From positions 1 to 7,730 of the forward strand of contig NZ_CAMLHF010000231.1 of the NCBI RefSeq assembly GCF_946479715.1: a stretch of DNA of 7,730 bases. Direction: 5' to 3'. Source of the stretch: an uncultured Pedobacter sp. GTDB lineage: Bacteria; Bacteroidota; Bacteroidia; Sphingobacteriales; Sphingobacteriaceae. Below, piece after piece: positions 1-4,897 of this stretch. Positions within the stretch are counted from its first letter, which is position 1. Every line of letters starts with the position of its first letter. The position numbers and the translations under genes were made by a program. The notes under the pieces were generated by a model. That model was not told the DNA's origin. It searched no databases and was given only the letters and a program-made list of their open reading frames with translations.

Positions 1-1231
1 CAAGAGTGATTTCTCTGCTTAGGCCCTGACCATTTTCAAGTGCTTTAATAGCATCCGAAACTTTAGTACCATAGATGTTATAGTTAAATGTAGGACGTTC
101 CTGAGCATCTAATGTATAACCTTTGGTTTTAAATCCTGTACCCGTAGTATCGGCCAACCATGCTCCCTGAGCATCGGTAAGTTTAGCTAAAGTAGGAACC
201 GGTTTTTTAGTGAAGGCAGTTACACTTCCACGAGGACGTGAAGTACCATTACCTCTGTCATGCCACATAGGTGTTGCATCAACAAACTCACCATGCCAAG
301 CCTGAAACAACGCACCGTTGTCTAAGTCATAGCTAAAGTGAACCTGAGCAGGGCTACCTAGAGAAATAGCGTGAACTACCTTAGGTCCACCATTTGGAAC
401 ATCAACAAAACTGCGGATGTTTGGTGTAGTAGCTACATCAATATAGATAGGGTCTGTATCATCACCTCTTTGTCTGCCATTTGCCGTTTCGGCAGGCAAT
501 TTTGAAGTTTTGATGTTTTTGAAAGCTACAGCACCATGATCTCCTTGCAAACGTAAAGCACCTAAAGCTTTTTCTTTATCATTTGCTCCTCTTGTTACAC
601 CAAATAATTCGATGTTATCGTGTATAAGTACTCCATTCAACTCTATTTTTAAAATTCTTGCATTAGCTGTTTTGTTTCCCGATGCATCAAAGCGAGGCGC
701 CTGGAATGCAATTTTAATATGTTGCCACAAACCTGGTGCTTTACTTACATTTTGACGTGGTGCATATCCCTGGTATCCTTGCTGACCTTCTGGTTTTGAA
801 TCATCCCAGCGTTGGTAAATTCCACCGTTGTTAGATGATGTTGGTTTTAGGATACCCCATGAATCTTCTAATTGAATCTCATAAACTCCCTGAAGATAAA
901 TTCCTGAATTTGCTCCTTTTGCAAGCAAATAATCCAGTTCAAGAACAATGTCGCCATGTTCTCCAATAGTTAAAAGGTCTGATCCGTGGTCTTTCTTGGT
1001 GGGTACATTTACCAGAATTCCAGTACCTTTTGCAACGTTTAATACGTTTACTTCATTTAAATTGGCGGTAACACCACCAGCAAGCGTCCAGGTCTTTCCC
1101 GGAGTCTTAAATGAAGAAAGATCTTTCAGATCAATTTCTGACTGATCGGCTAGTTGCTGACCAGACACAAGTGCAGTTCCTAACAACCAGAGAAAAGCGG
1201 TTGTTCCAAACCTTAAATAATTAAGCTTCAT
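1..1231 (-). CDS. Secreted DUF1080 (3-keto-disaccharide hydrolase-like) protein, C-terminus cut by window edge
   Basis: The minus-strand frame is open from an ATG at 1231-1229 to the window edge without a stop, giving 410 residues of an incomplete protein. Residues 1-24 look like a signal peptide (MKLNYLRF, then a hydrophobic stretch ending LVSG before QQ). Residues about 38-246 match the DUF1080 / 3-keto-disaccharide hydrolase concanavalin-like fold: the hallmark GANSGIYLQGVYEIQLEDSWG-type strand pair lies at 106-126, and the closing LQGDHGAVAFKNIKTSKL strand at 228-245. Known family members act on 3-keto-glycosides made by sugar oxidoreductases; activity here is inferred. Residues about 262-400 form a second, less familiar region with a WHGEFVDATPMWHDRG motif (312-327). 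It recalls, from memory only, a beta domain next to cytochrome c in planctomycete-type proteins. No CxxCH is visible in the part present, but a heme or other domain could follow outside the window. The gene is divergent from the PQQ dehydrogenase gene across 578 bp. Confidence 0.9.
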   Translation of the reverse strand, partial: MKLNYLRFGTTAFLWLLGTALVSGQQLADQSEIDLKDLSSFKTPGKTWTLAGGVTANLNEVNVLNVAKGTGILVNVPTKKDHGSDLLTIGEHGDIVLELDYLLAKGANSGIYLQGVYEIQLEDSWGILKPTSSNNGGIYQRWDDSKPEGQQGYQGYAPRQNVSKAPGLWQHIKIAFQAPRFDASGNKTANARILKIELNGVLIHDNIELFGVTRGANDKEKALGALRLQGDHGAVAFKNIKTSKLPAETANGRQRGDDTDPIYIDVATTPNIRSFVDVPNGGPKVVHAISLGSPAQVHFSYDLDNGALFQAWHGEFVDATPMWHDRGNGTSRPRGSVTAFTKKPVPTLAKLTDAQGAWLADTTGTGFKTKGYTLDAQERPTFNYNIYGTKVSDAIKALENGQGLSREITL

Positions 1232-1293
1232 GTTGTGTTTTTTGGTTAAAAAAAATTAAATGTATATAATTTCATGTTGGTTTAAAAGGATTG

Positions 1294-1322
1294 CAAAATA
1301 ATGATTTTGTTACAATAAACAA
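1294..1322 (-). promoter_or_regulatory. Candidate promoter of the DUF1080 gene
   Basis: Read on the minus strand, TTG at 1322-1320 is followed after 18 nt by TTATTTTG at 1301-1294, one mismatch from the Bacteroidota -7 consensus TAnnTTTG. This would place the transcript start near 1287-1290 and leave a 5' leader of about 55-60 nt that is AT-rich and has no Shine-Dalgarno sequence. AT-rich DNA gives such matches by chance, so this is tentative. Confidence 0.4.
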
Positions 1323-1326
1323 TACC

Positions 1327-1355
1327 CCCTTAAAATCAATAAATAAGCCCTTAAA
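1327..1355. repeat. Direct repeat CCCTTAAA, 21-bp period
   Basis: CCCTTAAA occurs at 1327-1334 and again at 1348-1355, exactly 21 bp apart, about two helical turns. The pair lies immediately upstream of the candidate minus-strand promoter, where a transcriptional activator would bind. Direct repeats spaced by two turns are typical of AraC-type DNA-binding domains, including those of hybrid two-component sensors that control carbohydrate genes in Bacteroidota. The repeat is seen; the role is inference. A related ATACCCCCTT stretch occurs at 1322-1331 and 4730-4739. Confidence 0.4.
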
Positions 1356-1456
1356 GTTTTGCTAAAACTATTTATCAACATTTATTAGAAGTTGTAAAAA
1401 AAGTACCGTTTTTAGAAAATCGTCATTTTTTGCGGCGTATCGTTAAAACTATTTTC

Positions 1457-1484
1457 CCAGGCATTTTTTTAAAAAAATGCCTGG
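1457..1484. repeat. Perfect 28-bp palindrome, CCAGGCA-T7-A7-TGCCTGG
   Basis: The palindrome is perfect, with no mismatch and no loop, and its centre lies between 1470 and 1471. Each half is CCAGGCA followed by seven T. It sits between two divergently transcribed genes, so it does not follow the 3' end of any visible gene. The T tract lies inside the symmetry rather than after a stem, unlike an ordinary intrinsic terminator. It could extrude as a cruciform, be an operator, or be a bidirectional transcription stop for an unrecognised transcript. Confidence 0.85.
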
Positions 1485-1506
1485 CCTATTTAATATGTGT
1501 ATTAAT

Positions 1507-1540
1507 AACACTAACAACCATTGTATTTCCAACACTAACA
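1507..1540. repeat. Short direct repeat AACACTAACA, 24-bp period
   Basis: AACACTAACA occurs at 1507-1516 and 1531-1540, with nearby CCATTG and CATTGG extending the likeness. It lies between the 28-bp palindrome and the large inverted repeat. It may be part of a regulator-binding region, but ten bases of low-complexity sequence could recur by chance. Confidence 0.35.
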
Positions 1541-1550
1541 TTGGTCCTCA

Positions 1551-1630
1551 CATAGTTCACACATTCTACACATATCCTTCACAAAAAGGTACCTGTTTGT
1601 GGATTTGGTGTGAAGGATGTGTGAACAATG
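1551..1630. repeat. 80-bp imperfect inverted repeat with nested central dyad
   Basis: All arms share one axis, between 1590 and 1591. CAT at 1551-1553 pairs with ATG at 1628-1630. GTTCACACAT at 1555-1564 pairs perfectly with ATGTGTGAAC at 1617-1626. Counted as 1555-1572 against 1609-1626, 16 of 18 positions pair. A central near-palindrome around GGTACC spans 1580-1601 with one mismatched pair. Bases 1573-1579 against 1602-1608 form an internal bubble. An alternative register pairs TCCTTCACA at 1575-1583 with TGTGAAGGA at 1609-1617. This could be a cluster of binding sites for a dimeric regulator, an RNA hairpin, or a remnant of a small mobile repeat. No gene is apparent inside it. Confidence 0.8.
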
Positions 1631-1658
1631 GGTGAAGAAACGCTAATCTTGTGAAGGA
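1609..1658. repeat. Repeated TGTGAAGGA motif upstream of the PQQ dehydrogenase gene
   Basis: TGTGAAGGA occurs at 1609-1617 and at 1650-1658, 41 bp apart, and in inverted form (TCCTTCACA) at 1575-1583. A weaker GGTGAAGAA occurs at 1631-1639. The last exact copy ends about 60 bp upstream of the candidate -33 element at 1719, a distance compatible with an activator site array. The repeats are seen; the regulatory role is inferred. Confidence 0.45.
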
Positions 1659-1718
1659 CTTGTCACATTCTGAATAGATTTGAGCTGAAAAGGCTTCTAA
1701 AATGTGTTTTCAAAAAAG

Positions 1719-1748
1719 TTTGGAAATCGATTGCGTAAAATATATTTG
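1719..1748 (+). promoter_or_regulatory. Candidate promoter of the PQQ dehydrogenase fusion gene
   Basis: TTTG at 1719-1722 is followed after 18 nt by TATATTTG at 1741-1748, a full match to the Bacteroidota -7 consensus TAnnTTTG with a near-standard spacer. The start of transcription would be about 1753-1757, giving a leader of roughly 55 nt to the ATG at 1810. The leader has no Shine-Dalgarno sequence, as is usual in this phylum. Confidence 0.65.
1721..1736. promoter_or_regulatory. Operator-like imperfect palindrome inside the promoter
   Basis: This 16-mer contains AATCGATTGC at 1725-1734 and agrees at 12 of 16 positions with the perfect palindrome at 4782-4797. A central CG flanked by AAT/ATT and GC is the general layout of LacI/GalR-family operators, for example PurR sites. 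It fills the spacer between the -33 and -7 elements, so a bound repressor would block RNA polymerase. The left half is degenerate (GAAATCG instead of GCAATCG). Confidence 0.45.
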
Positions 1749-1809
1749 TTTTATGAAATATTCATTTATATTTAGTCCTCGAAACAACACACGATAATTA
1801 TAACTTTTA

Positions 1810-4533
1810 ATGAAAACTTCTTTTGCATTGTTAATTTCTGGTATTGCGATCAGTTTACTGCCGCCATTAACCAGAACAAAAAAACCAGATACTTTGCTGT
1901 TAAATGACCTTAAGCAGAGTAAGTTCAAATCAAAACTCAGAATTGATACCCCCGATCAGAACAGGTTTGTTAAAGTAAGCCTGCTTAAGGGACAACTTAC
2001 AGAGCCTACTGAATTGGCTGTATTGCCTAACTATGATATTTTAGTATCGCAGCGCCGTGGTGAAATTATGCTTTTCAAGAACAGCACTAAAACACTTAAA
2101 GAAGCCGGTAAGCTTGAGGTATATTCTAAAACATTAAATACACCTGATGTAAACGCTGAAGAAGGATTATTAGGCATAGCACTTGACCCTAACTTTGCAA
2201 AGAACCAATATGTATATGCTTTTTATAGCCCGGTGAAACCTTCGGTAAACAGGTTATCGCGTTTTAAACTGGTTAACGATAAAATAAGCACCGCTTCTGA
2301 AAAGATAATCCTGGAGTTTTACTCTCAGCGTGAAATCTGCTGCCACACAGGTGGATCCATTGCTTTTGGACCAGGTGGTTTATTATATGTATCATCAGGT
2401 GATAACTCCACTCCTTTTGATGCGCCAAAATCTAAATATGTAAACAACGGGTATGCACCGTTAGACAATCGTCAGGGTTTTCAGCAGTATGATGCCAGAA
2501 GATCTGCAGGTAACACCAATGATTTAAGAGGTAAAGTACTTAGAATTAAGATTAAAGAGGATGGTACTTACGATATCCCTGATGGTAACTTGTTCCCTAA
2601 AGGTCAGGAAAAAACCAAGCCTGAGATCTTTGTAATGGGTAACAGAAATCCTTATAGAATATCTGTAGATCAGAAAACGGGCTTTTTATATTGGGGCGAA
2701 GTTGGACCGGATGCGTCTAACGATGATGCTTTAAGAGGGCCAAGAGGTTATGATGAGGTAAACCAGGCACGTAAAGCAGGATTCTTTGGATGGCCTTTAT
2801 TTATAGGTAATAACTATCCTTATAAAGCTTACGATTATACAGACGGAAAAAACGGAGAAGCATTTGACCCTAAAGCTGGTTTAAATAATTCGCCAAATAA
2901 CACCGGTTTATCTACTCTTCCTCCTGCACAACCGGCTTTTATATGGTATCCATACGGAGAGTCTAAAGAGTTTCCTCAGGTTGGTGCCGGTGGCCGTACG
3001 GCAATGGCTGGTCCGGTTTATTATTCAAGACCAGGCGCTTCGCCATATCCTTCTTATTATGATGGTAAACTGATTATCTATGAATGGATTCGTGGGTGGG
3101 TAAAAGCGGTTACTATGTCGCCAGAAGGAGATTATTTAAGCATGGAACCTATGTTAGGTGAAATTTCTTTAGCTGCTCCTATTGATATGGAACTTGGTCC
3201 GGATAATAAATTATATATTCTAGAATATGGTAAAGGGTGGTTCTCAAAAAATCCTGATGCTGGTATTACAAGAATTGATTATATGGCGGGTAACAGACCT
3301 CCTATTGTAAAGAATCTTGAAATTGAGAAAACAAGTGGTTTATTGCCATATAAACTTGTAGCTAAAGTAGATGCCACAGATCCTGATGGCGATGCATTAA
3401 CTTATGTATGGAACTTAGGAAAGGGTATTAAAAAGACTACTACTTCTCCAGAATTACAACATACGTTTGCAAAAGCAGGTGAATATGCAATTAGCGTTCA
3501 GGTAATTGATAAAGATAAAGCTTCTTCGAAAAGCAACACTGTAACAGTATATGCAGGAAACGAAGAGCCTAAAGTTGATATAGCGTTAACCGGAAACAAG
3601 AGTTTCTATTTCCCTGGAAAACCAATTAATTATCAGGTATTGGTTACAGATAAAGGTGCTGCTGTGAATAAAAGCAGAATCTACGTATCAAATACTTACA
3701 CTGAAGGATTGGATATGGCTGGAGCTAAATTAGGCCATCAGCAGGCGACACAATCGCTTCTTGGTAAGGCAATAATGCTTAAAGCAGATTGCAGTACCTG
3801 CCATAAAATCTCTACAAAATCAATTGGCCCGGCATTCACAGCGGTCTCTTCTAAATATCAAACAAAAGCTAAAGCGGCTGATTATATTACTTCTAAAGTA
3901 ATTAATGGTAGCAAAGGTGTTTGGGGTGAAGTTCCAATGCCTGCCCACACTACTATGAAAGCGACTGATGTTAAGGAAATTGCAGAATGGATTTTGACTT
4001 TAAGTGCTAAATCGACAACTGGTCCTTCTTTACCTGCTACAGGTAAAATCGTTCCTCCGGCAGAAACCAACAAAGATAAATCTGTTTTAAATCTTAAAGC
4101 GACTTACTCTGATTTAGGTGCTGCTGGTTTGAAACCTTTAGCAAATACTAAAGTGATTAATTTAAGAAGCAATGTTATATATGCTAATGATATTAAGGAT
4201 ATATCAGATTTCGGACGCAAAGATGCTGATGGAGTTCAATCGTTGATATTCCCTGAAAAAACAGGCTGGGTTAAGTTAAAAGGTATCGACTTGACTAATG
4301 TTGCGGCGTTTAATTTTGGACTGGCTAATGCAGATGCTGATTACAGTGTTGAGATCAGATTGGGTGGTAAAGATGGTGAGATAATTGGAAAACAAGGCTC
4401 TGCTTCGACAGGTGTATCTATAAGCCCTGTAACAGATGGTAAATTCCATGATGTTTATATAGTGATTAAAGCTGCGCGTGAAGATGTAAAAGACAGACCG
4501 CTGTTGAAATCGATAACAGTTAAGCCTATTTAA
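1810..4533 (+). CDS. Secreted PQQ-type sugar dehydrogenase - PKD - cytochrome c - CBM6-like fusion protein
   Basis: Complete 907-residue protein. Residues 1-20 form a signal peptide (MKT, then a hydrophobic stretch to LLPPL), so it acts outside the cytoplasm. Residues about 52-490 are a glucose/sorbosone dehydrogenase beta-propeller that would oxidise a sugar with PQQ. HTGGSIAFGPGGLLYVSSGDN at 179-199 carries the likely catalytic His179. GNRNPYRI at 277-284 carries the Arg279-Asn280 pair that contacts PQQ in soluble glucose dehydrogenase, and WGEVGPDA then GYDEVNQ at 295-319 is the usual calcium/PQQ region. Residues about 495-583 are a PKD domain (DATDPDGDALTYVW, then HTFAKAGEY). Residues about 636-733 are a class I cytochrome c with CSTCH at 661-665 and likely axial Met710 in VPMP. 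Residues about 757-907 resemble a CBM6-like beta sandwich. Electrons could pass from PQQ to heme within one chain. Adjacent Cys177-Cys178 precede the catalytic His. Substrate is unknown. Confidence 0.93.
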   Translation: MKTSFALLISGIAISLLPPLTRTKKPDTLLLNDLKQSKFKSKLRIDTPDQNRFVKVSLLKGQLTEPTELAVLPNYDILVSQRRGEIMLFKNSTKTLKEAGKLEVYSKTLNTPDVNAEEGLLGIALDPNFAKNQYVYAFYSPVKPSVNRLSRFKLVNDKISTASEKIILEFYSQREICCHTGGSIAFGPGGLLYVSSGDNSTPFDAPKSKYVNNGYAPLDNRQGFQQYDARRSAGNTNDLRGKVLRIKIKEDGTYDIPDGNLFPKGQEKTKPEIFVMGNRNPYRISVDQKTGFLYWGEVGPDASNDDALRGPRGYDEVNQARKAGFFGWPLFIGNNYPYKAYDYTDGKNGEAFDPKAGLNNSPNNTGLSTLPPAQPAFIWYPYGESKEFPQVGAGGRTAMAGPVYYSRPGASPYPSYYDGKLIIYEWIRGWVKAVTMSPEGDYLSMEPMLGEISLAAPIDMELGPDNKLYILEYGKGWFSKNPDAGITRIDYMAGNRPPIVKNLEIEKTSGLLPYKLVAKVDATDPDGDALTYVWNLGKGIKKTTTSPELQHTFAKAGEYAISVQVIDKDKASSKSNTVTVYAGNEEPKVDIALTGNKSFYFPGKPINYQVLVTDKGAAVNKSRIYVSNTYTEGLDMAGAKLGHQQATQSLLGKAIMLKADCSTCHKISTKSIGPAFTAVSSKYQTKAKAADYITSKVINGSKGVWGEVPMPAHTTMKATDVKEIAEWILTLSAKSTTGPSLPATGKIVPPAETNKDKSVLNLKATYSDLGAAGLKPLANTKVINLRSNVIYANDIKDISDFGRKDADGVQSLIFPEKTGWVKLKGIDLTNVAAFNFGLANADADYSVEIRLGGKDGEIIGKQGSASTGVSISPVTDGKFHDVYIVIKAAREDVKDRPLLKSITVKPI

Positions 4534-4565
4534 GGAATTAATTAAAGTACCCGTTTTGATGCACC

Positions 4566-4660
4566 CGTCATCTCGAACGAAGTGAGAGATTTCTTTATCA
4601 ATAAGTGGCTGCGAAACAAATTAGCCTAACCAAGAGATCTCTCCTATCGTCGAGATGACG
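4566..4660. repeat. REP-like imperfect inverted repeat (95 bp)
   Basis: CGTCATCTCGA at 4566-4576 is the exact reverse complement of TCGAGATGACG at 4650-4660. The symmetry continues inward imperfectly: GAGAGATTTCTT on the left against AAGAGATCTCTC on the right, so the arms are about 30 nt around a loop of about 36 nt. The sequence has no coding potential and sits between a stop codon and a terminator. Elements beginning GTCATCTCGA with GAGAGATCT inside are recalled as dispersed repeats in Pedobacter-like and other Bacteroidota genomes, so it is probably a REP/MITE-type unit. Copy number cannot be judged from one window. Confidence 0.75.
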
Positions 4661-4669
4661 TTGCAAAGA

Positions 4670-4708
4670 AAAAAAGGGCTGTATCATAATATGATACAGC
4701 CCTTTTTT
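4670..4708. terminator. Strong bidirectional-looking intrinsic terminator
   Basis: An 18-bp perfect stem pairs 4670-4687 with 4691-4708 around a 3-nt loop (AAT). The GC-rich part of the stem is GGGCTGTATCAT with its complement. It is flanked by six A on the left and six T on the right, so it can act on either strand. It lies 137 bp after the stop codon of the PQQ dehydrogenase gene and should end that transcript before the next gene. Confidence 0.92.
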
Positions 4709-4781
4709 GTTTAATACTCATTTTCTTACATACCCCCTTTATTAAAAAAAACTCCTTCATTCTGTCAATGAAATAAAATTT

Positions 4782-4797
4782 AAGCAATCGATTGCTT
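4782..4797. promoter_or_regulatory. Perfect 16-bp operator-like palindrome AAGCAATCGATTGCTT
   Basis: The site is symmetric at all 16 bases with a central CG. The layout resembles LacI/GalR-family operators: the PurR consensus has the same GCAA-n-CG-n-TTGC core. Its right arm contains the TTG (4792-4794) that is the best -33 candidate for the next gene, so binding would be expected to compete with RNA polymerase. Its core AATCGATTGC recurs in the promoter of the PQQ dehydrogenase gene at 1725-1734. The regulator is not encoded in the window. Confidence 0.6.
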
Positions 4798-4821
4798 TAT
4801 TGGATCTTTTTTATAAATTCG
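4792..4821 (+). promoter_or_regulatory. Candidate promoter of the membrane-bound-dehydrogenase-type gene
   Basis: TTG at 4792-4794 is followed after 19 nt by TAAATTCG at 4814-4821, one mismatch from TAnnTTTG. Transcription would begin near 4826-4830, leaving a leader of about 70 nt that is AT-rich and lacks a clear Shine-Dalgarno sequence. It follows the terminator, so the downstream gene is probably its own transcription unit. Confidence 0.5.
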
Positions 4822-4897
4822 TTTACCAAATATGCTGCGATCTATTTAAATCAGTTAATTCATATTTGAAAAATATTTCGCTTTAAACCGTAAAAGA

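Noticed and set aside
948..1145. Plus-strand 65-codon open frame
   Set aside because: It lies wholly antisense to the well-supported DUF1080 gene and resembles no known protein; it is a shadow frame.
1650..1667. CRP-like site (TGTGA then TCACA)
   Set aside because: The half-sites are separated by 8 bases rather than the 6 of the classical site, so it is better treated as part of the local TGTGAAGGA repeats.
1232..1809. Small gene or named riboswitch in the long intergenic region
   Set aside because: No open frame of useful length has a credible start and no known RNA family was recognised; only repeats, dyads and promoter-like sites can be supported.
1710..1928. Minus-strand 72-codon open frame across the start of the PQQ dehydrogenase gene
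   Set aside because: It begins inside that gene on the opposite strand and covers its promoter; the composition is that of AT-rich noncoding sequence.
3882..4073. Minus-strand 63-codon open frame
   Set aside because: It is antisense to the cytochrome c region of the PQQ dehydrogenase fusion, with no recognisable features.
4861..4868. Second possible -7 element CATATTTG before the right-hand gene
   Set aside because: It has no TTG/TTTG at a suitable distance upstream, and the site at 4792-4821 fits better.
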